Numbered from the stretch's first letter, positions 1 through 8,442 are shown. The stretch is DNA of 21,046 nucleotides from Nemertoderma westbladi (GCA_032718475.1 JAUCBJ010004924.1:1-21046), one strand, 5' to 3'. The notes: generated by a model from the sequence alone, not told the origin. Translations and numbers: made by a program.

Positions 1-2316
1 CCATGATAATCCCGCAAACCTATAATCTTCAATTGTGCATGTTTTTTGACTTAAGTTACTAAAAAAATTATTTATAGACGGTAAACCAGTATCATTAAAT
101 TTATTAATATCTGTCAAGTACTTGTATGGAAATACACCTTTCCGTTTAATTGTTGAGTTATTCAAGTTTGGATAAAAATATTTCATTTCTTGTAGAGTAA
201 TAGGTAAAATTGAGCTTATATCTTGACTCGCTACATCCTTTGCTGAACTCTCGACTAAATTACTTAAAGAAAAGCTCAAAAATTGATATGTGTCCAAGAA
301 ACGTAACTCAATTTTTTTAGAAGTGTTTTTAATTGGGATAAATGCACTCAGTGAAATATATCGTTCTGTATTTCTCGGTATAACCTTTATATCCCAATCG
401 GTGTATTTCTTATCTCTAAATCCTGTTTGTAATATACAATGTATATCGTACTGGTTGGAATTGTGGCCACAAAGTACATACAGGTATCGTTTTAATGATA
501 AACTTCGGTTACAGCTATTACATGCTGCCGCAATATATTTACCTGTGATATGTGAATGATGTCTGTTTTTCCCCACATTATTATTTAAAGTAACATTACA
601 ATAGAAACAGAATTTTGCGTGTTGAAAATTTTCAAAATCAATATTAGTAAATGACATAGTTTTATGAGTGTATATGTCTGACCAACAACATAATTCAGTT
701 ATATCAGTATATAATGAATCTAAGAAATCTTGAATACAATTATTATTATTTGTCTTTACAAATGTTTTCAAATGACATTTTGGAGGGTCAATTAATTCAG
801 TATTGGGAACAATTAAATAACTCACGGCACACGGTATATGTTCCTGTATAAATTGATTATTAACTGAAGGTTGCAAGATACATTCTATATCAAAGTAGGT
901 GACAAACAATGGGGATAAGGTTCTATCTAAATTTGTAAAACTAATGTGTGTTCTTTTTTTATTAGGTAGTTTCTCGCGCTGACTTCTTCCTTGGTAGCAG
1001 ACGAGACGGTGTCGATGAAGAACTTCCGATCGAAAAAAATGAGCCAAACACCGTTCACAATATTTCCTATTCCCAATATGAAGAGCTCTCGTATTCAGCA
1101 ATCGATTCAAGTTAGTTATGGAAACATAATGATTCAGTTTAGGTACATTGTTATTTTTTACTACAAGTAATATATTTAATAACTGTTTATCAGGTGTAAT
1201 TTTACTAAACGGAGGTTGTCTTAATATAGATACAGGGGAGCGTTTGTTTTCGTTATTCCAAGATAGTAAATTAATTATATATTTTGAATTTTGTTTTTCA
1301 AAAAGTTTAATCGCTAACTGCCACTCTGTTGGATAATCTTTGTTCCCATTGTCAAAAATGAAATGACTCATATAATTTTTGTACAACGAAGTATGGTGTT
1401 TGTTGTTTTTCACTTTGCTACCAAATTTTGCGGATATAATTGCCCATTTAAAACAGTCATTATCAGCCGATTGTACATTTATTGTACATTTTTTAGCTGA
1501 TAAAGCCTTAGGTAATTCCATATATCCATGCCCCTTATATAGTAACGACCTACACTTAGATTCAGCTAATTTAATTTCAACCCTTAATAAAGATTTAATA
1601 CGCCACCCCGAACCACGTGTGTTAAAGATGGCTATTTTTTGTAATATATTTTCCGTCACATACTCAAACCATGTGTCAAAACTTTGCGGCGAATCTACAG
1701 TATTAATAGCACCTCCGGAAGAATTAAAATAAAAGGTCTCCAATTGTTCGCCTTGTGAAAAATGTGATCTGTACATTAATACATTTAGACCTAACCACAG
1801 TCTAAGAACATTCATTTCTTTCAATCTGTCTAATATTAACTGAAGAATATTACCTCGAATTTGTGTTAATGCTGTTTCTACATCAGGATAATCTCTAGAA
1901 GTTGGGAGGTCGTGGACATAAATTTCAAGACGATTATCGTGAGCTTCTTGTTCACGCGTAAAAATTGTTGCGCATGTACCAAGAGCCATCCTTAAGTTTT
2001 TTCTGGATATTATATTTTTATGTTGCGAAAATTTACGCTTTCTTGTGTAGTAACATTTCAAGTGACAGTCGTGTCGTAGATAATCGTCATATGTATACTC
2101 TTTATTGCAGGTAGAACAAGTCAATTGATAGGTACGGAACTGCATTTCTTTACAACCAGTAGTCGTTTCATGTCGTTTACAAATTTCGCTGCATGAAGTC
2201 GCGACGTGACACTTTAAACAAGAATAACTTTCAAAATGTGTTCGTAGGTGGCGTAAATAATTATGTCTAGTTACATTCATATGACAGAATGAACAACATA
2301 TTGTTATTTTATCCAT
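1..2316 (-). CDS. Protein-primed family B DNA polymerase (DNA_pol_B_2 type), N-terminal part, cut by left window edge
   Basis: A reading frame open without a stop from the ATG at 2316 to base 1, giving 772 residues. Seen: three Cys/His finger-like units at the N terminus (C8-C11-H23-H27, C33-C36-H49-C55, C67-C70-H82-H85), a fourth CxxC unit at about residues 420-423, a FDIE exonuclease-I motif with D476 and E478, an HxHxTGKY...CNxCN metal-binding motif near 586-605, a FLDTYQF exonuclease-II-like stretch, and a GVFPYKYL motif at 727 followed by an LPSINNFF-like segment. Known: this order is typical of animal Polinton, adintovirus and related polymerases that prime replication with a terminal protein. 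Inferred: it would replicate a linear viral or transposon genome in the nucleus. The palm with the polymerising aspartates would lie beyond base 1, so intactness is unknown. The start is the first ATG after a TATA/CCAAT region. No frameshift or stop is seen. Confidence 0.85.
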   Translation of the reverse strand, partial: MDKITICCSFCHMNVTRHNYLRHLRTHFESYSCLKCHVATSCSEICKRHETTTGCKEMQFRTYQLTCSTCNKEYTYDDYLRHDCHLKCYYTRKRKFSQHKNIISRKNLRMALGTCATIFTREQEAHDNRLEIYVHDLPTSRDYPDVETALTQIRGNILQLILDRLKEMNVLRLWLGLNVLMYRSHFSQGEQLETFYFNSSGGAINTVDSPQSFDTWFEYVTENILQKIAIFNTRGSGWRIKSLLRVEIKLAESKCRSLLYKGHGYMELPKALSAKKCTINVQSADNDCFKWAIISAKFGSKVKNNKHHTSLYKNYMSHFIFDNGNKDYPTEWQLAIKLFEKQNSKYIINLLSWNNENKRSPVSILRQPPFSKITPDKQLLNILLVVKNNNVPKLNHYVSITNLNRLLNTRALHIGNRKYCERCLAHFFRSEVLHRHRLVCYQGRSQREKLPNKKRTHISFTNLDRTLSPLFVTYFDIECILQPSVNNQFIQEHIPCAVSYLIVPNTELIDPPKCHLKTFVKTNNNNCIQDFLDSLYTDITELCCWSDIYTHKTMSFTNIDFENFQHAKFCFYCNVTLNNNVGKNRHHSHITGKYIAAACNSCNRSLSLKRYLYVLCGHNSNQYDIHCILQTGFRDKKYTDWDIKVIPRNTERYISLSAFIPIKNTSKKIELRFLDTYQFLSFSLSNLVESSAKDVASQDISSILPITLQEMKYFYPNLNNSTIKRKGVFPYKYLTDINKFNDTGLPSINNFFSNLSQKTCTIEDYRFAGLSW

Positions 2317-2340
2317 GTTGAAGTTTGTTAGTTTGTTTAG

Positions 2341-2402
2341 ATAAATAATAATAATAATAAAATATGTCCAAAGATTAAAATAAAATGAAATGAAATGAAA
2401 TT
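2341..2402. repeat. Simple repeats: (ATA)n then (AAATG)n
   Basis: An ATA trinucleotide run at about 2341-2363 is followed by a pentamer AAATG run at about 2382-2402. Both lie in the presumed 5' leader of the polymerase gene. A similar ATA run abuts the start of the neighbouring gene. Confidence 0.8.
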
Positions 2403-2409
2403 GACTATA

Positions 2410-2475
2410 TCTAAACATTTATATGCTAGTGAGGGAAATAATTTTAAACCAATCACCAATCGCTTATGGCTATTG
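2410..2475 (-). promoter_or_regulatory. Candidate promoter of the polymerase gene
   Basis: On the minus strand a TATAAAT box (plus 2417-2423) lies about 95 bases ahead of the polymerase ATG. Just upstream are two inverted CCAAT motifs (plus 2449-2462, CCAATCACCAAT) and another CCAAT on the minus strand (plus 2470-2474). The arrangement CCAAT, CCAAT, TATA, ATG fits an RNA polymerase II core promoter between the two genes. This is pattern matching only. Confidence 0.4.
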
Positions 2476-2507
2476 GAAACCACAAAGAGTTTAACTTATG
2501 ATTAGGT

Positions 2508-3572
2508 TTACATGTTAGAATAATAATCAGGTTTCCATGGAGAATTAGTAACTGGATCTCTTGGAACTAGCTGACCGACAACTTTCTGTTTCTTTGCAGG
2601 TGATGCGTTGGTAAATTTACTCGATGATCTTGGCTTCCGAGGTAATATTTCAGGAAAGACCTGCTGCGGTTGAGAGCAACTCTCTTCAACATCTGGATTA
2701 GGTGATGGGATCTCTACGAACGCTTTAGGTTTATCCAAAAGGACAAAGCCGTCAACGTGGGCTTCAGTAAGAGAAACGCCATCCATCGATTCTTTGAGAA
2801 AACTAATATGAGCTTTATCATTCAAGTAATGCAGCTCGATAGAATTTCCGCCGGTGCCTACTTCGATAGAATTATCGGTGTTGGTGATAATAATTTTTTT
2901 ATTATTGGTTTTAATCATTTTGAGCCGGTCTGATAATTGAATGATATTTTTATCAAAAAGATTCTTGTCTGTTTCAGCGACTTGGTTGTCCCACTCTCGC
3001 AGCAAAACAGTTAGTTCCTGATTTGACAAATTGAAACCTGTATAATAGTTAAAACCAACACTATCAGTGTATCTGAGGCTGATTTTCCATAAGCCAACAT
3101 AGTTGGTTCCTTTAAAAGCTGTTACAAATCCAATAAACTCTGGATTTGATAATTCAATGTAGAATTGATCGCTAATAATCTCTAGCGGTGGAGAGAGAAA
3201 TTGCAATAATTTCCCTCTGTATTGAATTAGAACTTCAGTAAAAGCTTTGTTGAGAACTTTACATTTGCCTTGTTTCTGAACGTAAACATCACCCGATGTG
3301 GGGTTGATGGAAATATTCAAATTTCCCCGCGCAAAACGAGGAGTTGGATATATCCTACCTGGTATAATTGCTGGTCTGGATTGATGTTGGTTGTTGTTGG
3401 TTGTTTCTAGAATGTCTAGCAAATAGCGGGTATCTTGATGAGAAAAACAAATCGATTCGTGGTCCTCCTGAGATTCCACAATAAAATACTTGCTGTGAAC
3501 GACGGTACAAGTATATTTATTGTAAGTAAATTTCCAGCTATTTGTTGCTCCGGTTTTTTGCGTTAAGGCCAT
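2508..3572 (-). CDS. Unrecognised 354-residue protein beside the polymerase, possible nucleic-acid-binding protein
   Basis: A single intact frame from ATG at 3572 to TAA at 2508. I do not recognise the family. Seen: no signal peptide or membrane segment; an N-terminal half rich in alternating hydrophobic residues that suggests beta strands; a Lys/Asn/Ile-rich middle (about 215-235); and a Pro/Ser/Lys-rich, probably disordered tail with a PAKKQKV motif near residues 324-330 that resembles a classical nuclear localisation signal. Two stretches, WKFTYNKYTC...ICFSHQDTRYLLDILE (about 13-55) and YVGLWKISLRY...GFNLSNQELTVLLREWD (about 155-197), share a strand-then-helix layout that recalls PC4-like single-stranded-DNA-binding modules. 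That is my inference and weak. It is transcribed in the same direction as the polymerase gene 190 bases downstream, which suggests a shared role in replication or viral gene expression. Confidence 0.8.
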   Translation of the reverse strand: MALTQKTGATNSWKFTYNKYTCTVVHSKYFIVESQEDHESICFSHQDTRYLLDILETTNNNQHQSRPAIIPGRIYPTPRFARGNLNISINPTSGDVYVQKQGKCKVLNKAFTEVLIQYRGKLLQFLSPPLEIISDQFYIELSNPEFIGFVTAFKGTNYVGLWKISLRYTDSVGFNYYTGFNLSNQELTVLLREWDNQVAETDKNLFDKNIIQLSDRLKMIKTNNKKIIITNTDNSIEVGTGGNSIELHYLNDKAHISFLKESMDGVSLTEAHVDGFVLLDKPKAFVEIPSPNPDVEESCSQPQQVFPEILPRKPRSSSKFTNASPAKKQKVVGQLVPRDPVTNSPWKPDYYSNM

Positions 3573-3590
3573 AATAATAATAATAATAAT
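3571..3590. repeat. (ATA)n microsatellite abutting a start codon
   Basis: About seven ATA units begin inside the start codon of the 354-residue gene, so on the minus strand a (TTA)n run leads directly into ATG. Confidence 0.85.
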
Positions 3591-3599
3591 ACGAAAAAT

Positions 3600-3960
3600 A
3601 TTACGAGTGATAAATTTTAAACCGTATCGCTGTAATAAATTGACACCATAGTTCTCACTCTAAAATTGTGTTTGGTCGGAAGACAACGCCTGATAAAAAT
3701 GTTGCTGAGTTCGACATTAGGTATCGACACAAAAACAAAAATTGGGTGAGACACGTAGCTCAGATTTTCGTTTTTAGGTCGATACCCAATGCTGGAAACA
3801 GTATCATTTTATGTGGCGTCGTTTTCCGACCAACGAATATACAACGAGTAAGATAATGTAGAAATTATTAAGGAGATAACACAATGTCAGAGTGAGAACA
3901 AAAAAATTAGATATGGTATCAATATATTACCATGAATAAGATTACAAGTGATGAATTTTA
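3600..3960. repeat. 20-bp direct repeats flanking the palindrome
   Basis: The 20-mers at 3600-3619 and 3941-3960 match at 18 of 20 positions in the same orientation (core AGTGAT.AATTTTA). They flank the 3651-3899 palindrome with spacers of 31 and 41 bases, too far out to be a simple target-site duplication. Confidence 0.6.
3651..3899. repeat. 249-bp imperfect palindrome with 11-bp perfect inverted ends
   Basis: GTTCTCACTCT at 3651-3661 is the exact reverse complement of 3889-3899. Inside, 3671-3690 pairs with about 3816-3835 at 17 of 19 positions, and further pairing (GGTATCGAC at 3720-3728 with GTCGATACC near 3778-3786, AAAAAC with GTTTTT) continues to a centre near 3753. The right arm holds about 43 extra bases (roughly 3837-3879). 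It could be a MITE, or the hairpin or terminal repeat of the element that carries the polymerase gene. No target-site duplication is visible. The short plus-strand frame within it (3668-3856) is not considered a gene. Confidence 0.75.
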
Positions 3961-4824
3961 TTAAAAACATTCACTTATATATATAAATTTGTGATGTGGC
4001 ATAGTCAACGAAGAAGAGATGGTACGTGTCATAATCATCGACGAATAAGAAAAGAGATGAGCTGCAACGTGGATGAATGGTTGGTTGCCTGAATAGGAAA
4101 TACGTGAAAGAATATGAATCATAGGGTTGTGTGTAATAATCAATAATTATTATAATAAAAACGCACAGTATATAATGTTAGTGGTGGTGGTAGCCTTTCA
4201 ATATGGCACAGATGCTGTGGGATTGGTTAGGTTGAGTAACTATGGAAATATTCGTATACGTGTAGCTAGAACGTGGCGGAATTTCAACACGTATCATAAT
4301 AGCGTAGGGGTAGGCAGGCCGCTCGGTTGGTTGGTTTGGTGACAGCCGTCGTGGAGTTGGCAATCAATATAATATATGCACGATGTGTGTAGTTGGTGGC
4401 CACGTTGTCTGCATATACAGTATACAGTGGTTGGTTGCGTGAATAGGAAATAACTATGGAAATGTTCGTATACGTGTAGCCGGAAACGTGGCGGAATTTC
4501 AACACGTATCCTACTGCTGGACTGGTAGGTTGCTTGGTTGAATGGATTGGTGACAGCCGTGGTGAGTTGGCAATCGATTCGATATAATAGGGTAGTGTGG
4601 GGCTAGCCACGCGATGAGAAGTTTGGGTACGCGAAGATGAATATGCGATGGTTGGTTGATGCAACGACGCGAATCAATACTCGCGGGTGGTAACAGTTGT
4701 CGAGTAAGGCAGGCATCGCGAGGTTAGGCTACGCGTAGGTGATACGCAGCGATTGGCTGAAGGCAAGAATACTATTGGTGACAGATGGTCATTAAACACC
4801 ACAATTTAGCACCGGAATTTGGCA
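3961..4824 (-). mobile_element. Possible 3' LTR or 3' untranslated region of the gag-pro element
   Basis: The gag-pro frame stops at 4829. On the minus strand the stop region GGAGGCAATTAAAAAA is purine-rich like a polypurine tract and is followed at once by TG (plus 4823-4824), the expected first dinucleotide of an LTR. I looked for a matching copy on the 5' side (8443-11900) and found none, so the LTR assignment and its outer limit are unproven. A minus-strand AATAAA lies near 3957-3962. Confidence 0.3.
4079..4590. repeat. Imperfect direct repeats, about 210-bp period
   Basis: The block at 4237-4373 recurs at 4451-4590. Shared landmarks are TAACTATGGAAAT, TTCGTATACGTGTAGC, GTGGCGGAATTTCAACACG, TGGTGACAGCCGT and GAGTTGGCAATC. 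A second shared piece, GGTTGGTTGC.TGAATAGG, occurs at 4079 and 4429; between it and the main block copy 1 has about 130 extra bases, while in copy 2 the two are adjacent. TTGGTGACAG also recurs near 4770. Small open frames here are by-products of the repeat. The block lies in the possible LTR. Confidence 0.75.
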
Positions 4825-4828
4825 TTTT

Positions 4829-7800
4829 TTAATTGCCTCCGAGATGTGGCCCGTAGCCCAGGCTAGGGAGGACTATGCTGGGGTCACCTCTTCCTCTACT
4901 ACTGGTAGATTTCCAAACCTGCATAATTCCTGACATATTCAATTTAGTCCGGAATTTGGGTTGTCCAGCAAAGATATCTTCGGCTAGTTCTTGATCGATG
5001 AATGTTCCTGTGCTGCCGGAGTCAAGGAGGGCGTTCACTATGTAACTTTTGTTAGGACCGTGAACTCTTACCTGCACTACAGGAAATTCTCTGATTCCTA
5101 CGTTGGAAGTTGGAGCTTTCCAAGATGGTTGTCTGTCAAAGGTAGTTGGGGGGAACTCATTGTCGGTGTCCTTTTCATGCGTAAGTGCTCGATACACTGC
5201 GGTATTTATTAGGTAACAGGATTCGTTGGCGTCGGAGAATTCGTCCGTATAGAATCCTTCCATCTCAGATTCTTGATCAGTGTCATTTACATCACTGAAT
5301 TGGACATGTAGTTCGGGCTCACTTACCTGACTCGGGTTGTCTCGTTCGAACTCACTGTGTAACAAGATGTGATGTTTCGCGCCACACTTTGCACACTTAA
5401 CGTCGGAGTAACAGGTTCGCCGTTGGTGTCCTGATCTGAGGCAATTATAGCATAACCGCTTATTCCACAGGACTGCACGTCTGTCTACAAGGGATTTCTT
5501 TAGAAATTCAGCACACGCACTCAAACGGTGGGGCCCGTCGCACAGCGCACATTTTGGTTTGATGTTACTCACTTTACCTTGGGTAACGTTATGCACTCTC
5601 GTTCTTTCTTCGGGCTTTCTTCCGTGAATTCTCTTAGGAGACGTAGGAGGAGTTGTTGTTACCTGTTCTCTCCTGTCACTGGTTCGAGACTTGTATTTAC
5701 TTACGTCTTTATAGGTCTTGTTGTCATAGTAAGATTTCGCTGTGTCTTTCCCGCTGTCCTCTTCTTGAAAAGCTTGGCTTTCGCCGTCGTCAGTATAACA
5801 CACTGGTATTATCCTTCTCCTAGAAACGGGTTTCTCACTTACCTTATTTTCTGATGTTTTCTCTCTGGACTGCTTTATGAGTTGTAATTTTACTTCACTA
5901 TCTAAGAAGGACATGAGATCAGCCATGGTAGGGCTTCGTCGTTGCTGCTCATTCATATACAACACTTTCTTGTCCCAGCGTGTACATACTCCACCCTTTG
6001 GTAAAGTAGAGACTACTGCTCCAATAACCATGGAACTCTGATATTCATGAGACTTACCTAACCAGTCCAATTGTCTACAGATCTCCTGAATCTCATCAGA
6101 AAACTCTATAATCCCGCTACTAAGGAAGTTTCGGGGGGCTACTAATTTTGCATACAAATACTTAGCTATGTTATCCTTGTTACCATACCTGATGTTTAAT
6201 GTATCCCAAACTTGTCTTAATCCTTCTGGATGTCCAATGAACTTTAATGCCATTAACTTGGGAGGTCCTTCCAAGCACTTGATGAGGAACCTAAGTTTCT
6301 CTCCGTTAGATAGTACAGAGTTCTGTATGCTATCTTTGTAATATTCATTGAAAGGTAACCATTTCATCTCATCTCCATTGAATTTGACGATCTCTCCCAC
6401 TTTAACCGCTTGGCGGGCTTCTGTTCTAGCCATCTGACGGGTAAAGCTTTCTTGGGCCATCGTGTTATTTAATATCGAATTATCGGTATATAAATTCCTC
6501 GGATCATTATCAGGTCTATAAGGAATATCATTAACAACAGGTCTATAATCACCCTTAACAGGGTTTGCTATAGGAGTTTCTACTTCACTAGCAGTATAGA
6601 TGCGTGTAGGCTCCACACCTTGCGCATGTAATACTTCAGGCCTAACAGGTTGACACAATGTTACAGGGGGTATTGGTATACCCTTTTGTATATTGACTAA
6701 TTTGTCACGTTCTAGCGCGATGCTTTGCTGCACTTCTTGCAATTCGGCCCTACCTTCCCTTACTGTTCCCTTAAGTTGGTAGACAGTCTCCTGCATCTGT
6801 CCGAGCAGGAGATTCATCCCCCGCCGTCCCTCCTCTACCCACTCGACCGCCGAAGCGGGAGTCGCCAACATTGTAGCGGGCTGACGTGGGACGACGGGAG
6901 ACAAATCTTTGATTTCTCTCTCAGCTTCCAGGACAGGGATATTCTCATGGACTGTTCTACCGGGTACAGGCAGTGTAGTACTGTGTAAAGGGAATTTAGA
7001 GTTAAGCTCTGGAAGTACAGGGGTCTCTAGCACAGGAGTGGCTTTGGGAACGACAGGCCTAATTATTTCAGGCTCATCAACTATTGTAGGGAGTCTTTTG
7101 ACCTGAATAATTTGTTCTGTGGGTTCTGTACTACCTAAGTCTGTGCTAGTTAGTTGTCTTCTAACCGCCGGGGGCAAATCAGGCAATTTGTGGCGGTGAG
7201 ATGTTTTTCTACGCCTGCTTAGACGAGATCTATTTCCTCCGCCTTCAGGATCGGTGGTTTCGCTTTCCTCCGATGATGTGTATCCCTGGCGTTTTGGAGT
7301 AGATCGTCTCATCATCTGCATTCGACTAGCAGTTAACTGTTTATTTATGTTGTCTTGCGTCTCTTGCAGATTTTCCAACTCCAGTTGGGTAGTCTGCTCA
7401 GACGCTCTCCGTTCTGCTTCTGCCACTGCCTTTGCCGCCTTTCTTTCTACTTCTGCTTCTGCCACCGCTGCCTTTCTTTCTGCTTCTGCTTCTGCCGCCG
7501 CTGCCTTTCTTTCTGCTTCTGCTTCTGCCGCCGCTGCCTTTCTTTCTACTTCTGCTTCTGCCATGGCCGCCGCCTTTTGTTCCTCTATCCGTCTTTTCTT
7601 TACTTGTTCTTCTTGGACTCTAGCGAGGCGGAGTTTTTCATCAAATTCAGCTTGGTTAGCAGCTAACATTTCAGCATCGATTGAGTCTAACACACGCTGG
7701 GTTCCTTCACTATTAGGGGAAAGTCCAGACAGCCGTCTCCTCAACTCTTCGTCTCCTAGGAAACGCTGATAGTCGGACAGATAAATGTCGATGGCGTCTC

Positions 7801-8194
7801 TCGTTCGTGGTCTCTCTGCGGTCTCTTCGCCTTCCACTTGAGAAAGGGTGGCATCGGTTGGTTCTTCATAGGTTAGTCTCTCAGACAGCTGGGATTTCCA
7901 CTGGTCCGTTTCTTGTACTTTGAGACCTACCCGCTGGAACCAAGTTTTGACAGCAACCTGCAGCGACGTGTCCTGTCTTCTTTTGGAAGTTTCCTCAAAG
8001 GCTGATAGGATTAGTCTAATGCGTAGGGTTCTTTCACGTACTTGATAAAGCAGCTCTTCCTGCTCTTGAGGTCCTTGGGGTTGTCGAAACAATTGTTCTT
8101 CCAATCGCTCTAAGGAGCCGAAGAATTCCTGCACATATCCTGCTGCCGACCTCTTCCAAACAGCTGGATCCATCGTATCTTTAGCCACTCCCAT
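4829..8194 (-). CDS. BEL/Pao-like gag-protease polyprotein without reverse transcriptase
   Basis: A 1121-residue frame. Seen, in order: an N-terminal helical part; a charged alanine-rich coiled coil (about 190-281) with five or so 11-residue repeats; a disordered Pro/Ser/Arg-rich stretch (about 290-560); a DUF1759-like gag domain (about 605-770, WLPFNEYY ... LPKG ... DLMSFLDSE); paired zinc knuckles with a CxxC...H...C, LCYNCLRSGH, CAKCGAKHH layout (about 880-941); and an aspartic protease with LLDSGSTGTFID (D1058). Known: these knuckles plus a DUF1758-type protease mark BEL/Pao elements, where RT, RNase H and integrase normally follow. Here the frame ends about 60 residues after the catalytic motif, in a Gly-rich tail that looks like a foreign 3' end, so RT and integrase are absent. 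The ATG at 8194 is probably not the true start: residues typical of the N terminus lie in an overlapping upstream frame (8110-8442). Likely a non-autonomous internally deleted copy. Confidence 0.85.
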   Translation of the reverse strand: MGVAKDTMDPAVWKRSAAGYVQEFFGSLERLEEQLFRQPQGPQEQEELLYQVRERTLRIRLILSAFEETSKRRQDTSLQVAVKTWFQRVGLKVQETDQWKSQLSERLTYEEPTDATLSQVEGEETAERPRTRDAIDIYLSDYQRFLGDEELRRRLSGLSPNSEGTQRVLDSIDAEMLAANQAEFDEKLRLARVQEEQVKKRRIEEQKAAAMAEAEVERKAAAAEAEAERKAAAAEAEAERKAAVAEAEVERKAAKAVAEAERRASEQTTQLELENLQETQDNINKQLTASRMQMMRRSTPKRQGYTSSEESETTDPEGGGNRSRLSRRRKTSHRHKLPDLPPAVRRQLTSTDLGSTEPTEQIIQVKRLPTIVDEPEIIRPVVPKATPVLETPVLPELNSKFPLHSTTLPVPGRTVHENIPVLEAEREIKDLSPVVPRQPATMLATPASAVEWVEEGRRGMNLLLGQMQETVYQLKGTVREGRAELQEVQQSIALERDKLVNIQKGIPIPPVTLCQPVRPEVLHAQGVEPTRIYTASEVETPIANPVKGDYRPVVNDIPYRPDNDPRNLYTDNSILNNTMAQESFTRQMARTEARQAVKVGEIVKFNGDEMKWLPFNEYYKDSIQNSVLSNGEKLRFLIKCLEGPPKLMALKFIGHPEGLRQVWDTLNIRYGNKDNIAKYLYAKLVAPRNFLSSGIIEFSDEIQEICRQLDWLGKSHEYQSSMVIGAVVSTLPKGGVCTRWDKKVLYMNEQQRRSPTMADLMSFLDSEVKLQLIKQSREKTSENKVSEKPVSRRRIIPVCYTDDGESQAFQEEDSGKDTAKSYYDNKTYKDVSKYKSRTSDRREQVTTTPPTSPKRIHGRKPEERTRVHNVTQGKVSNIKPKCALCDGPHRLSACAEFLKKSLVDRRAVLWNKRLCYNCLRSGHQRRTCYSDVKCAKCGAKHHILLHSEFERDNPSQVSEPELHVQFSDVNDTDQESEMEGFYTDEFSDANESCYLINTAVYRALTHEKDTDNEFPPTTFDRQPSWKAPTSNVGIREFPVVQVRVHGPNKSYIVNALLDSGSTGTFIDQELAEDIFAGQPKFRTKLNMSGIMQVWKSTSSRGRGDPSIVLPSLGYGPHLGGN
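7430..7575 (-). repeat. 33-bp coding minisatellite encoding 11-residue coiled-coil repeats
   Basis: Inside the gag frame about four to five units of 33 bp encode variants of AERKAAAAEAE. Two neighbouring units near 7470-7535 are almost identical. Replication slippage in the repeat would change rod length without breaking the frame. Confidence 0.85.
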
Positions 8195-8442
8195 CCTGTG
8201 TATATCTTCCCAAGTAGCTGTTGGACAGCTGCTTCCTGGTTCCGCTTGACTTGGGCCCGAGTGCCGATGATAGACCTACGGTGTTGGATTAGCTTAGGGT
8301 CTGATACTACTACTGGAGGGATGACCTTTCTTTCAGTAGGAGGTGAGCTGAACTCCTTTCTTAATCGCTCCACATTCCTATCTGTGTCACAGATGGTTGT
8401 ATCGATTAGACTGTCTGACAGGTTTTGCTGGGTGTCAGACAT
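8110..8442 (-). CDS. N-terminal segment of the gag polyprotein, in a different frame
   Basis: The frame begins at ATG 8442 (MSDTQQNLSDS) and runs 110 residues, overlapping the main gag frame by 85 bases. Its Lys/Arg/Glu-rich sequence (PKLIQHRRSIIGTRAQVKR) resembles the start of other BEL/Pao gags, whereas its last 25 or so residues look out of frame. The relation of the frames is -1, so either a 1-base indel has broken the gene or the ribosome shifts frame near 8170-8230. I see no classical X-XXY-YYZ slippery heptamer, so an indel is more likely. Confidence 0.6.
   Translation of the reverse strand: MSDTQQNLSDSLIDTTICDTDRNVERLRKEFSSPPTERKVIPPVVVSDPKLIQHRRSIIGTRAQVKRNQEAAVQQLLGKIYTGWEWLKIRWIQLFGRGRQQDMCRNSSAP

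Noticed and set aside
290-1732. Plus-strand open frames of 62-117 codons
   Set aside because: They lie antisense to the polymerase frame, which is open throughout and has family motifs.
3651-3899. Canonical Polinton terminal inverted repeat
   Set aside because: The ends start GTTCTCACT rather than the usual AGT-type Polinton terminus, and no 6-bp target duplication is visible.
4127-4664. Frames of 61-126 codons on both strands
   Set aside because: They span the 210-bp direct repeat and have no domain or coding-like sequence; the 126-codon one is repeat-derived.
7254-7769. Plus-strand Ser/Ala/Cys/Phe-rich frames opposite the gag coiled coil
   Set aside because: They are antisense readings of the 33-bp coding minisatellite.
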